DNA from: Flavobacterium sp.
GTDB taxonomy: Bacteria > Bacteroidota > Bacteroidia > Flavobacteriales > Flavobacteriaceae
NCBI GenBank assembly: GCA_023253295.1
Contig: JALRGZ010000078.1
Span: 1 to 43,120, forward strand
Direction: 5' to 3'
DNA: 43,120 bases
The translations under genes were made by a program, and so were the position numbers. This document shows, one piece after another, positions 7,905 to 16,579 of the stretch (positions are counted from its first letter, which is position 1; each line of letters begins with the position of its first letter). Under the pieces are notes generated by a model that was given only the letters and a program-made list of their open reading frames with translations, had not been told where the DNA came from and did not search any database.

Positions 7905-10682
7905 TTATAAGTTCCAGTAAAATTTAATACTAGTAGTTAGGCCTTTTTTGTATTGACCAATGTTAGCAGTAGCAGGGTTTCCGTTATTAAGATATTCTTT
8001 AGTTAATTTGAAATCAGGATTAAGGATGTTTTGTACGTTTAAATAAACTCCTAATTTGTTTTTTACGAAATCAAATTTGTTTACAAGGTCTAATGTAGGA
8101 ACTCCTTTTTCAATTATATTTTGATTTGTTGAAGTACCAATCGAATAGATTTTGTCATAGAAATAATTAAGAACTAATGTTGATGTTAAACTTCTCTTTT
8201 CGTTACTGTAGTTGTAATTTAAGTCAGCATTGATTAATAAAGGAGAAGCACCTTCTAGTTGTCCACTTTTGTGAGTAGGCAATACTGTAAGTTTGTCATT
8301 AGGATTGTCAATATTTTTTTGATTACTCATTAAGTAAGAAATGTTTAATCCCGAAGCAAGAGTTGATTTAGTAGAAGATTCGTCGTCATTGTTTCCAAAT
8401 ATTGTTTTTCTTACTTCTAATTCAAGACCTGTTGCATAAGCATCTCCCATATTAACATAGGATAAGATATTTGAAGCAGATTGAACATTGATTCTGTTGA
8501 TAGGATTTTTGATGTTTTTGTAAAATGCTCCTAACGAAATAAGTTCGTTTTTTGATAAATAGTAATCGTATTTTAAATCAAAATTTAAGTTAGTTGATGG
8601 GATTAAATAAGGGTTACCAATACTTGCAAAAGTAATTTCTTCGTATAAAAACGATGCCGTTTCTTTAAACTGAGGCATAGTATAAGTTTGACTTGCTGCA
8701 AAACGGAAAGCATTTTTTTCTGACAAAGTATATTTTGCAATCATACTTGGTAAAAAGTAGCTTTTTTTGATTAAAGAAGGTTTTGTTGCAAGATTGTTTA
8801 CGCTACTAGAAATATTGGTGTCCCACTCAACTTTTTGGTTGATGTTTTCATATCTTCCTCCTAGTTGTAAAATAAATTTATCGTTAATTGGGTAAGTTAA
8901 TTGGGCATATCCTGCATAAATATCTTTCTTTCCAGTATAATACATTGGGTCAAAAACATTACTGTTACGTTCATCCCCTCTGTTAGTTAACATTGTAAAT
9001 GTGTTGTTTATACCAGATTGGTTGAAAACGGCATCAGGATTATTAGGGTCTATGTATAGATCAGTACTAGCAACATTAAAATTAATTTGTGTGTAATCGA
9101 ATTTTCTGTCAGTGTTTCTGAAGTTTCCACCAAAGTTGATTTTTTTAACTAATTCAGCTGATGGGTTGATAGCGTATGTTAAATCAATTTTTCCATTTAA
9201 ATCTTTTTCCTTTAGGATAGAAAAAAATCTGTGATTTTGTGAAGATGAGTTAGTGGCAACAAAATATTGTTGGTTGTCGTTGTTAAAATCGTAAGAGTTT
9301 GTTTTTCTGTCGGGTTCACTAGAATCTATTTTATTATAAGCTAAACTTACATTAGATTCTAATTTGTCATTGATTTTATAATCGAATAAAAGTTGGTTTG
9401 TAAACAATACATTGTTGTTTGTTTGCTGTCTTCTTACAAATGAGTTGTAACCAGTGTCTATGTTGTCATTTATGCTGCTTGAGAAACCTTTGTAGTCTCC
9501 TAAAGATTCTGAGAAATCGTGGATGTAAACTGTATTGTAAGCAATGCTGTTTCCTGCTCCAAATTTGTATTTGAAGTTAGCTAATCCAGATTGTGTTATA
9601 TTATAATCGTATTTTTTGTATTTAAAGTCTTGTCCAATACCTCCCTCATTAGTGATAACTTTTGAAGCTCCATTTTTATAATTAAAGCCGCTTGTTGAAG
9701 TCGCCACTGCAAAAACACTTAAGCTGTTTTCATTTTTGAAATCGAATTTTTTTCCTGCAGCAATCGAGAAATTGGAGTTGATTGTACTGTTTACTGCTTG
9801 AGGATTGAAACCAGTTCTGAAGTTGTATACATTTAAGCTGGTAATAGGCATATTCTTTTTGTTTCCTACTAATCCTAAATAATTGTGCCCATCAGGTAAA
9901 ATAAACGAATTGTTAACTGCATTTGAGTTAAAGCCACTTCCGATTGATGCATATAAATAGGATTTAGTTTCTAATTCTTTAGAAGCGATATCAATATTTG
10001 CTCCGGCAACATCACCATATAGAGTAGCGTTAAAAGTTTTATTAACGTTAATGTTTTTAATGATATTAGTAGAGAAGAATTTTAAAGAAATGTTTTTGTA
10101 TTCAGGATCTTCTGAAGGTAATGGTATACCATTTAAAGTAGTTGAGTTGTAACGGTCACCTAAACCTCTTACATTAACATTTTTCACACCTTCTTGTTGT
10201 GATACACCTGTTGTTTTTGCTACTGCAACAGAAGCATCACTAACCCCTTTTCTTGATAATTCCTGAGCTCCGATAGCCTGTTTGATTTCTACAGCATTTC
10301 TTTGTTCTAATAATAAGGCTGTTTCTTTTTGTCTGTTTACTGTTGCGGTTACTACAACATCTTTAAGAGCATAAGCTCCGGAAGATAAAGCCTGGTTCAT
10401 TACTATTTTTTGTCCGGCAGCAATTTTTACATTTACTTCTTTAGGTTCGTATCCCACAAAGCTATATTGAATTACATAACTTCCCGGTGCGACATTAATT
10501 GAGTATTTTCCATCAATATCGGTTGTTGTATTAATTTTTGTTCCTTTTACAAAAACATTAGCAAAGGGTAATGTTTCATTATTAGAATCTTTGTCTGTTA
10601 TTACCCCTGAAATTGTACCTTTGCTTTGTGCAAAGCTTAATGTTGTAATAAAAAGTGATAGAATGAATAATCTAAGTTTCAT
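7905..10682 (-). CDS. TonB-dependent outer-membrane receptor, probable phosphate-regulon member
   Basis: A 925-residue TonB-dependent receptor. The signal peptide is residues 1-18 (TLSFAQ). A carboxypeptidase-regulatory-like beta-sandwich lies at about 22-105 (GTISGVITDKDSNNETLPFANVFVKGT, here cited only by its ends GTISGV and FVKGT). The plug domain is at about 115-240 (LSRKGVSDASVAVAKTTGV, NVRGLGDRYNSTTLNG), followed by a 22-strand-type barrel ending in the aromatic C-terminus IKFYWNL. No SusD partner is adjacent, so this is not a classic Sus pair. The ligand is not readable from sequence. Its promoter has six 11-bp-phased Pho-box-like heptamers and it diverges from phoB, so phosphate-starvation induction is strongly suggested. 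It may import a phosphorus compound or a metal released with it. Confidence 0.93.
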   Translation of the reverse strand: MKLRLFILSLFITTLSFAQSKGTISGVITDKDSNNETLPFANVFVKGTKINTTTDIDGKYSINVAPGSYVIQYSFVGYEPKEVNVKIAAGQKIVMNQALSSGAYALKDVVVTATVNRQKETALLLEQRNAVEIKQAIGAQELSRKGVSDASVAVAKTTGVSQQEGVKNVNVRGLGDRYNSTTLNGIPLPSEDPEYKNISLKFFSTNIIKNINVNKTFNATLYGDVAGANIDIASKELETKSYLYASIGSGFNSNAVNNSFILPDGHNYLGLVGNKKNMPITSLNVYNFRTGFNPQAVNSTINSNFSIAAGKKFDFKNENSLSVFAVATSTSGFNYKNGASKVITNEGGIGQDFKYKKYDYNITQSGLANFKYKFGAGNSIAYNTVYIHDFSESLGDYKGFSSSINDNIDTGYNSFVRRQQTNNNVLFTNQLLFDYKINDKLESNVSLAYNKIDSSEPDRKTNSYDFNNDNQQYFVATNSSSQNHRFFSILKEKDLNGKIDLTYAINPSAELVKKINFGGNFRNTDRKFDYTQINFNVASTDLYIDPNNPDAVFNQSGINNTFTMLTNRGDERNSNVFDPMYYTGKKDIYAGYAQLTYPINDKFILQLGGRYENINQKVEWDTNISSSVNNLATKPSLIKKSYFLPSMIAKYTLSEKNAFRFAASQTYTMPQFKETASFLYEEITFASIGNPYLIPSTNLNFDLKYDYYLSKNELISLGAFYKNIKNPINRINVQSASNILSYVNMGDAYATGLELEVRKTIFGNNDDESSTKSTLASGLNISYLMSNQKNIDNPNDKLTVLPTHKSGQLEGASPLLINADLNYNYSNEKRSLTSTLVLNYFYDKIYSIGTSTNQNIIEKGVPTLDLVNKFDFVKNKLGVYLNVQNILNPDFKLTKEYLNNGNPATANIGQYKKGLTTSIKFYWNL

Positions 10683-10700
10683 AATTTGTTAAATTTTTTG

Positions 10701-10778
10701 CAAAGAAATGGTAGCTTTGTAAAGTTGATGTTAATCGGTTGTTACGATTATGTTTCTCCAGTATTACTAAATTGTTAT
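10701..10778 (-). promoter_or_regulatory. Six-heptamer Pho-box array and promoter of the TonB receptor gene
   Basis: On the minus strand, heptamers occur at 10772-10778 (ATAACAA), 10761-10767 (GTAATAC), 10750-10756 (GAAACAT), 10739-10745 (GTAACAA), 10728-10734 (TTAACAT) and 10717-10723 (TTTACAA). All are in one 11-bp register. Exactly 8 bp after the last lies TTTCTTTG (10701-10708), a 7/8 match to the -7 consensus, 18 bp before the ATG. The array also lies upstream of the oppositely oriented phoB promoter and could serve both. Confidence 0.75.
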
Positions 10779-10804
10779 CTCTTTAAATTACGGTTAACAC
10801 GACT

Positions 10805-10833
10805 TTTGGGCTGTTTTTTTATTATTACATTTA
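10805..10833 (+). promoter_or_regulatory. Possible phoB promoter
   Basis: A TTTG -33 element (10805-10808) is followed after 17 bp by TACATTTA (10826-10833), a 7/8 match to TAnnTTTG, 26 bp before the chosen ATG at 10860. A single TTAACAC heptamer occurs at 10794-10800. Confidence 0.4.
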
Positions 10834-10859
10834 CATCGCAAAAGAAAAATTTGCTTGAT

Positions 10860-11546
10860 ATGAAAAAGAAAAACACAAAGATTTTACTGGTTGATGACGA
10901 ACCGGATATTTTAGAAATTGTTGGTTATAACCTGACCCAAGAAGGTTACCAAATTGTTACAGCATCTAATGGTAAAGAGGCAATAACTAAAGCCAAAAAA
11001 GAATTACCGGACTTAATTATTATGGATGTAATGATGCCTGAAATGGATGGTATGGAGGCTTGTGAGCATATCAGAAACATTCCTGAATTAAGCGAAGTAA
11101 TCATTACTTTTTTAACAGCTCGCAGTGAAGATTATTCTCAGGTTGCCGGTTTTGATGCCGGAGCTGATGATTACATTACTAAACCTATTAAGCCAAAGTT
11201 ATTAGTGAGTAAAGTAAAAGCTTTGCTAAGAAGGTTGAAGGAAGCAGGTGAACAAGACAGCGAAACCTTAAATGTAGGTGGAATTGAAATCAATCGTGAG
11301 GAATATAAGATTATCAAAGATGATGTTGAGATTGCTTTGCCGAGAAAAGAATTCGAATTGTTTTATCTTTTAGCTTCAAAACCTGGAAAAGTATTTAAAA
11401 GAGATGAGATTTTAGATAAAGTTTGGGGTAACGAAGTGGTTGTTGGAGGAAGAACTATTGATGTTCATATTAGAAAACTTCGCGAAAAAATTGGTGATGA
11501 CCTTTTTAAAACAATTAAAGGAGTAGGTTACAAGTTTGAAGTATAA
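10860..11546 (+). CDS. phoB: PhoB-type response regulator (OmpR family)
   Basis: A 228-residue two-component regulator. The receiver domain (about 1-120) has the acidic pair DDE near residue 12, phosphoacceptor Asp56 in IIMDVMMPE, the Thr/Ser position in FLTARSED and Lys in YITKPIKPK. The winged-helix DNA-binding domain (about 130-226) has the PRKEFELFYLL and GRTIDVHIRKLREKI signatures. The open frame extends to 10686, but the added 58 residues are unlike any receiver N-terminus and would cover the promoter, so the ATG at 10860 is the start. The histidine kinase begins 55 bp downstream. Location between two phosphate-transport clusters with Pho-box arrays on both sides argues for PhoB; the family alone would not give the ligand. 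Confidence 0.88.
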   Translation: MKKKNTKILLVDDEPDILEIVGYNLTQEGYQIVTASNGKEAITKAKKELPDLIIMDVMMPEMDGMEACEHIRNIPELSEVIITFLTARSEDYSQVAGFDAGADDYITKPIKPKLLVSKVKALLRRLKEAGEQDSETLNVGGIEINREEYKIIKDDVEIALPRKEFELFYLLASKPGKVFKRDEILDKVWGNEVVVGGRTIDVHIRKLREKIGDDLFKTIKGVGYKFEV

Positions 11547-11601
11547 TATACTATTAATTTAGTATATTGTACTTTATTACACATTAAGTTAATAGTTATA
11601 A

Positions 11602-12681
11602 ATGAAAATTAGTTTCAAAAAAACTTACAAGTTTGCCATAAAATCGGCATTTTATATCAGTCTTTTTTCTACTGCTTTTGTTCTTTTTTTGGCCATGCTT
11701 ATTTTTAAGGCTAGTCTTCAAAGTCTATGGGTTTTTGGAATTACTTTTGTTTTTGCTATTTATCTTTTTTCTTTTTTAGTTTTACAATATCGTGTAGAGC
11801 GCTTTATCTACAGAAGAGTAAAAAAAATCTATGACGATGTTTCTTTGTTGGAATCCAGTACACTTATCAATCAGCCTATAACAACTGATATGGAGACTTT
11901 GACACGTGAGGTGAAAAAGTTTGCGACCGATAAGAAATTGGAAATCGAAATGTTACAAGTTCGAGAAGAATACCGAAGAGAATTTCTTGGAAACATTTCG
12001 CATGAATTAAAAACTCCTCTTTTTACTGTTCAAGGTTATATTTCCACGTTACTGGATGGAGCGATGGATGATAAGACGATTCGAAAAAAATATTTAAAAC
12101 GTGCCGATAAGGGAGTGGAGCGTCTTATCTATATCGTAGAAGATTTGGATATGATTACTAAATTGGAATCGGGAGATTTAAATTTAGAGATAACCGAATT
12201 CGATATTGTCGAATTGATTCGCAATGTTTTTGACTTGTTAGAAATGAAAGCGGATAAGAAAAAAATCACTCTTTGTTTCGAGAACGAATACATTCGTCCC
12301 AATTTTGTGCGAGCAGATAAAGATCGAATCCAGCAGGTAATAGAAAACTTAATTGTTAATTCTATTAAGTATGGTAAAAAAGAAGGTACTACCGAAGTAG
12401 CTGTAGTTAATTTGACTAAAGAAAAAGTTTTAGTTCGTATTAGCGATGATGGTGAAGGAATTGAAAAACAAAATATCCCAAGACTTTTCGAGCGTTTTTA
12501 CCGTGTTAATAAAAGTGGTTCCAGGGCCGAGGGAGGTTCTGGTTTAGGACTTGCTATTGTTAAACATATTATAGAAGCTCATAAGGAAAAAATCTACGTT
12601 GAGAGTGAGTTTGGTGTAGGATCAGAGTTTTCCTTCACTGTTGAGAAGGCTGTAAAGTCAATTGAAACCAAGAATAAGTAA
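11602..12681 (+). CDS. phoR: PhoR-type sensor histidine kinase
   Basis: A 359-residue inner-membrane kinase. Two hydrophobic segments near residues 14-35 and 40-62 are separated by only a few residues, so there is almost no periplasmic sensor, as in PhoR proteins that sense through PstSCAB-PhoU. A cytoplasmic linker (about 63-120) leads to the HisKA domain with His134 in NISHELKTPL. The ATPase domain has the N box ENLIVNSIKYG, the G1 box SDDGEGI and the G2 box GSGLGLAIVK. It follows phoB by 55 bp and is probably co-transcribed. Partnership with phoB and with PhoU from the same island is inferred from position and architecture. Confidence 0.88.
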   Translation: MKISFKKTYKFAIKSAFYISLFSTAFVLFLAMLIFKASLQSLWVFGITFVFAIYLFSFLVLQYRVERFIYRRVKKIYDDVSLLESSTLINQPITTDMETLTREVKKFATDKKLEIEMLQVREEYRREFLGNISHELKTPLFTVQGYISTLLDGAMDDKTIRKKYLKRADKGVERLIYIVEDLDMITKLESGDLNLEITEFDIVELIRNVFDLLEMKADKKKITLCFENEYIRPNFVRADKDRIQQVIENLIVNSIKYGKKEGTTEVAVVNLTKEKVLVRISDDGEGIEKQNIPRLFERFYRVNKSGSRAEGGSGLGLAIVKHIIEAHKEKIYVESEFGVGSEFSFTVEKAVKSIETKNK

Positions 12682-12727
12682 TACTTTTTTTTCAATTAAA
12701 CGTTAAGCGAGCGTTATCTTTTGATTA

Positions 12728-12803
12728 TTAACCGTTTCTTAACATTCGAAACATTAAATTTATATTAACATAACATAAGGTTGATACCTAGGTAATACTT
12801 TTG
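12728..12803 (+). promoter_or_regulatory. Pho-box-like region and promoter of the first porin-pstS module
   Basis: The -7 element is TACTTTTG (12796-12803), 26 bp before the GTG start. Heptamers in the register ending 8 bp before it are GAAACAT (12748), TTTATAT (12759), ATAACAT (12770) and the degenerate TTGATAC (12781). Exact TTAACAT copies also occur out of that register at 12739 (11 bp after TTAACCG at 12728) and 12765. The site is therefore rich in the motif but less regular than the arrays of the TonB receptor and the second porin. Confidence 0.6.
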
Positions 12804-12829
12804 CGGCATAAAATTAATAATTTATAATC

Positions 12830-14155
12830 GTGAAAAAAATTGCATTAGGTTTTATGTTAATGTTTGCTTTTGTTTTAAAAGCGCAAGAAGTTGAGGGTCA
12901 GTCAAATGGTTCTGATAAGATAGAGCAATTGAGAGAGTCTCTTAATGATCACTCGGATAGATTTAAAGGTCTTGATGAAAGATTATCTGAAATGAGTAGT
13001 GATCTTGATAAATTGAAAAGTCTTAGTGTGTCTGGTTATGTTCAGGCTCAATATGAAACGTATGATTCTTGGAATGCCAGTGGAAGTACTCATGGTATTC
13101 CAGCTAGCTCAGGTGCTCCGGCTATTACAAATTCATTCTTCTTAAGAAGAGCACGTGTTAAATTTGCTTATAAAGCTGCTAATGGCGTTGAATTTGTTTT
13201 ATGTCCAAATTTTGATATTGATAGAGTTCAGATTAAAGATGCTTATGTACAATTGCATGATCGTTGGTTAGATGTCTTTACTTTAACAATGGGACAATTC
13301 TTAAGACCAACTACTTATGAGATTGATTATTCGTCTTCTTCCAGAGAATTTGCTGAAAGATCTCTAATGTCAAGAGTTTTGTATCCTTCAGAAAGAGAGC
13401 AAGGTGCGAAATTAGAAGCAGACCTTACTTCTAAATACGGAATTCCTTTAAAATTAACTGCTGCTGTGGTTAATGGTAATTTTGGAGAGGGAGCTTTGAC
13501 AAACCAAGTTAAGGATGTTGATGGGTCTAAAGATTTTATCGGAAGAGCAAGTTATTCTTTGAATTTGCCAAAACAAGGTTTAGGAATTGATTTTGGAGGG
13601 CATGCTTATTTAGGTAATAATGTGGTTATTGATCCTACAGCTACTGTTTTTACAGATGTTAACAATAATACATTCACACCAAAAGTGGGTGATAAATTGA
13701 AAAAAGAGTTATTTGGTGCTGAAGCACAAGTTTACTGGGATTTCTTAGGAGGATTATCTTTAAAATCTGAATATATCAGAGGTACATACTCAGGTATGAG
13801 TTATGCGTCAGAAGTTAACGGTGGTTTCAAAGGAGATAGAGTAAGACAAGTTCAAGGAGCTTATGTTTCTTTGGTCAAAAATGTGGGTGAAAAAAATCAA
13901 TTTGGTTTAAGATGGGATATGTTTGATCCAAACACAAATCAATCAGGTGATCAGGTTGCTTCTTCTCGTGAATTAAAATACAATAACTATACATTCTCAT
14001 ATCAATATTATTTTACTGGAAACGTAAAGATTATGGCTTGTTATTTGTTGCCGGTTAACGAAAAAAGTTCAAATGTTGGTTTAGTTGGTACTGATTATGC
14101 TAACAGAGATATGAAAGACAATACATTTACTTTAAGATTACAGGCTAAATTCTAA
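12830..14155 (+). CDS. Phosphate-selective porin (OprO/OprP-like), copy 1
   Basis: A 441-residue outer-membrane porin. A signal peptide (cleaved near LKAQ, residue 19) is followed by a short coiled-coil region (about 30-65, heptads such as LDERLSEMSSDLDKL) and then a beta-barrel of OprO/OprP type beginning SVSGYVQAQYE and ending in aromatic LRLQAKF. OprP-family trimers select phosphate or polyphosphate across the outer membrane. The GTG at 12830 is used because it sits directly before the signal peptide. It is followed after 29 bp by pstS copy 1, so the two form an outer-membrane/periplasm relay. Its promoter region is rich in Pho-box-like heptamers. Selectivity residues cannot be assigned by eye. 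Confidence 0.85.
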   Translation: MKKIALGFMLMFAFVLKAQEVEGQSNGSDKIEQLRESLNDHSDRFKGLDERLSEMSSDLDKLKSLSVSGYVQAQYETYDSWNASGSTHGIPASSGAPAITNSFFLRRARVKFAYKAANGVEFVLCPNFDIDRVQIKDAYVQLHDRWLDVFTLTMGQFLRPTTYEIDYSSSSREFAERSLMSRVLYPSEREQGAKLEADLTSKYGIPLKLTAAVVNGNFGEGALTNQVKDVDGSKDFIGRASYSLNLPKQGLGIDFGGHAYLGNNVVIDPTATVFTDVNNNTFTPKVGDKLKKELFGAEAQVYWDFLGGLSLKSEYIRGTYSGMSYASEVNGGFKGDRVRQVQGAYVSLVKNVGEKNQFGLRWDMFDPNTNQSGDQVASSRELKYNNYTFSYQYYFTGNVKIMACYLLPVNEKSSNVGLVGTDYANRDMKDNTFTLRLQAKF

Positions 14156-14184
14156 AAATTAAAAAATCTAAATTTTTATTAAAA

Positions 14185-15012
14185 ATGAAAAAAATTAAAA
14201 TCGCATCAATTTTATTGATTGTAATGATGGTAGGATTTTCTTTTACTACATTAACTAAAATTACAGTAAAAGGTTCTGATACATTAGTTATTTTGTCTCA
14301 AAAATGGGCTGAGGTTTATATGAGTAAACATCCAGGTACTTCTATTCAAGTAACAGGAGGTGGTTCAGGTGTAGGTATTGCAGCTTTAATTAACGGTTCT
14401 ACAGATATTGCTAATGCCAGCCGTCCGATGAAATCTTCTGAAATTGAAAAACTGAAACAAAGATACAATACATTAGGTGTAGAGGTTCCATGTGCTAAAG
14501 ATGGTATTTCTATCTATTTGAATAAAGCAAATTCAGTTTCTGAATTATCAATTAAACAATTAGGTTTAATCTTTTCAGGTAAAATAACAAACTGGAAAGA
14601 AGTAGGTGGTGTAGATGCACCAATTAAATTATATGGAAGAGAAAGTAGTTCAGGTACTTTTGGATTCTTCAGAGATAATGTGGTAAAAGGTGATTATGCA
14701 GCAAGTTGTCAAACTTTGCCTGGTACTGCAGCGATTGTTAATGCGGTAAAAAAAGATAAATACGCTATTGGTTACGGTGGTGCTGCTTATGCTGAAGGTG
14801 TTAAGGATTGTAAAGTGAAGAAAGACGATAAAAGTACTGCTTATGCTCCAACAGCTGAAACAATTAAAAACAAAACATATCCTATCTCAAGATACTTATA
14901 TATGTATTTGAAATCTAAACCAACCGGAGAGACTAAAGCTTTCATTGACTGGATTTTAAGTCCTGAAGGTCAAAAAGTAGTGGTTGAAACTGGATATTTT
15001 CCAGTGAGATAA
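14185..15012 (+). CDS. pstS: Phosphate ABC transporter substrate-binding protein PstS, copy 1
   Basis: A 275-residue periplasmic phosphate-binding protein. A hydrophobic signal peptide ends near residue 22 without a lipobox Cys. Ligand-binding motifs of the PBP-like family are visible: KGSDTLVIL, TGGGSGVGIAAL, DIANASRPM, RESSSGTFGFF and LPGTAAIVNAV. It is close in sequence to copy 2 (16580-17413), with long blocks identical. The differences are concentrated in the signal peptide and in the SEIEKLKQRY-type segment. It ends in a terminator, so it has no permease genes of its own and must deliver phosphate to the PstCAB made from the second module. Confidence 0.93.
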   Translation: MKKIKIASILLIVMMVGFSFTTLTKITVKGSDTLVILSQKWAEVYMSKHPGTSIQVTGGGSGVGIAALINGSTDIANASRPMKSSEIEKLKQRYNTLGVEVPCAKDGISIYLNKANSVSELSIKQLGLIFSGKITNWKEVGGVDAPIKLYGRESSSGTFGFFRDNVVKGDYAASCQTLPGTAAIVNAVKKDKYAIGYGGAAYAEGVKDCKVKKDDKSTAYAPTAETIKNKTYPISRYLYMYLKSKPTGETKAFIDWILSPEGQKVVVETGYFPVR

Positions 15013-15039
15013 TCGGAGAAAAAAGAGATATTATATCTT

Positions 15040-15078
15040 AAAGCCCTTGTTGCAATTGCAATAAGGGCTTTTTTTATT
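15040..15078 (+). terminator. Terminator after pstS copy 1
   Basis: AAAGCCCTT pairs with AAGGGCTTT and is followed by a long T-run. The loop contains the palindrome TTGCAATTGCAA, which can extend the stem. Confidence 0.9.
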
Positions 15079-15227
15079 TTTTTAATCTGTAATGATTTGT
15101 TGTTGTGTGTGATGTATTTGTATTTATTTGTTTAAATTTATGATTTATTAACATTAAAGCCTTAGTAATCATGTAGTTTTAATAAATTGTTTTGATAGTA
15201 TTTCTTAATGGTTAATTTGTTGACAAC

Positions 15228-15272
15228 ATAACATTGAGTTAACATTAACTTAACATTGCGGCGGCAACTTTG
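15228..15272 (+). promoter_or_regulatory. Pho-box array and promoter of the second porin gene
   Basis: ATAACAT (15228-15234), TTAACAT (15239-15245) and TTAACAT (15250-15256) are spaced by exactly 11 bp. After 8 bp comes CAACTTTG (15265-15272), a 7/8 -7 element, 32 bp before the ATG. This is the cleanest example of the motif in the window. The rest of the 292-bp intergenic space (15013-15304) holds only the upstream terminator and AT-rich sequence. Confidence 0.75.
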
Positions 15273-15304
15273 CAAAAAAATAAAACTATCAATTAAAACT
15301 ATCA

Positions 15305-16489
15305 ATGAGAAAAAAATTATTTGCTATACTATTAATGCTTTCTGCGGCAGCTTTTGCTCAAGAGGGTAAAAAAACAGAAGGGTATAGTGTTAACAAGAAG
15401 AAATTAGGGTTTACTGCTGCAGATAGTCTGTTTCAGGTAAATATTGGTTTTAGAATTCAAAGTAGAGCAGGTTTCGAAAAAACGGAAGGTGAAACAGGTT
15501 TCTACGAAGGAGAAGTAAGAAGGATGCGTTTAAAACTGGATGGTTTTGTTTATAATCCAAAATTTGGTTATAAAATAGAATTAGGTTTTGCAGCTAAGGA
15601 CATGGTAACTATCGATAATAAAAATGGGAATGTAATTTTGGATGCGGTATTTTTCTATCACCCAACTAAGAATTGGACTATTGCTTTTGGACAAACAAAA
15701 TTACCAGGGAATAATCAACGTGTGATATCTTCAGGTTCTTTGGAATTTACAGACAGAACAATTAATAATTCTAAGTTTAATATTGATCGTGATTTTGGTC
15801 TTTTTGTTGATTATAGTCATGAAAACCCATCGAAATTTGCTTACTCTTTAAAAGGAGCTTTAACTAAGGGAGAGGGGAGAAACTGGGTAAAAACTGAAGA
15901 TGATGGAATTGCACTTACAGGAAAAGTTGAATTATTTCCTTTAGGTTCTTTTACAAAACATGGTTCACTTTTCGAAGCTGATCTAGAAAGAGAAAAATCA
16001 GTAAAATGGATGCTGTCAGGTGCGTTTTCTCAAAATAATCATGCTTTAAGAAAGCAAGGTCAGTTAGGGAGTGACCTGTATGAGGCAAGAACAATTAAGT
16101 CATTATTTTTTGATACGATGTTAAAATATAACGGATGGTCGCTTATAGGAGCTTATATGTCAGCAATGTGTGATGACCCTATAACAGTAAGTCCTTCAGA
16201 TATTACTAAAACGCAAACTGTTTTTACAGGTCATGGAGTAGATACGCAATTGAGTTATGTTTTTCCATCTAACTATCAAATTGCGGCTAGATATTCCATT
16301 CAAAAAGCAAATAGTGATATTCATGCTAGTACTCCAGATGCTGATGAATATGCATTAGGGGTGTCTAAGTATATTTTAGGCCATAAATTTAAAGTACAAA
16401 CTGAGGTTTCTTATAAGAATGATAAGTATATATCAGGAGATAATATTGGTACTTGGTATGTTCGTGGACAAGTGGAGATTGGATTGTAA
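15305..16489 (+). CDS. Phosphate-selective porin (OprO/OprP-like), copy 2
   Basis: A 394-residue outer-membrane barrel protein with a signal peptide (cleaved at about residue 19, AAAFAQ). Its OprO/P-type barrel begins FQVNIGFRIQSRAGFE, has the characteristic RRMRLKLDGFVYNPKFGYKI strand pair, ISSGSLEFTDRT, and ends in VRGQVEIGL. Family members carry inorganic or polyphosphate. It is only distantly similar to the porin at 12830-14155 and lacks that protein's N-terminal coiled coil, so the two are not a recent duplication. It is followed 90 bp later by pstS copy 2, which has its own promoter. The three-copy Pho-box array just upstream indicates phosphate-starvation induction. Confidence 0.83.
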   Translation: MRKKLFAILLMLSAAAFAQEGKKTEGYSVNKKKLGFTAADSLFQVNIGFRIQSRAGFEKTEGETGFYEGEVRRMRLKLDGFVYNPKFGYKIELGFAAKDMVTIDNKNGNVILDAVFFYHPTKNWTIAFGQTKLPGNNQRVISSGSLEFTDRTINNSKFNIDRDFGLFVDYSHENPSKFAYSLKGALTKGEGRNWVKTEDDGIALTGKVELFPLGSFTKHGSLFEADLEREKSVKWMLSGAFSQNNHALRKQGQLGSDLYEARTIKSLFFDTMLKYNGWSLIGAYMSAMCDDPITVSPSDITKTQTVFTGHGVDTQLSYVFPSNYQIAARYSIQKANSDIHASTPDADEYALGVSKYILGHKFKVQTEVSYKNDKYISGDNIGTWYVRGQVEIGL

Positions 16490-16501
16490 TTTATTAGTGT
16501 A

Positions 16502-16557
16502 CTAACGATAACATAATATTAACTTAACACAAGTATTAGGCGTTACCGGTACTTTTG
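16502..16557 (+). promoter_or_regulatory. Pho-box-like region and promoter of pstS copy 2 and the pst operon
   Basis: The -7 element TACTTTTG (16550-16557) lies 22 bp before the ATG. ATAACAT (16508-16514) and TTAACTT (16519-16525) are 11 bp apart. TTAACAC (16524-16530) lies in the register that would end 8 bp before the -7 box, together with weaker ATAATAT (16513) and CTAACGA (16502). The slot nearest the -7 box (16535) is poor. Confidence 0.6.
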
Positions 16558-16579
16558 TGGAAAAAATAAAACAATTAAA

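Noticed and set aside
10794..10800. TTAACAC before phoB as a Pho box on the plus strand
   Set aside because: It is a single copy with no 11-bp partner and not in the 8-bp register to the phoB -7 candidate.
10686..10859. N-terminal extension of the phoB frame
   Set aside because: The 58 extra residues are unlike a receiver domain, cover the divergent promoter and Pho-box array, and precede a canonical MKKKNTKILLVDDE start.
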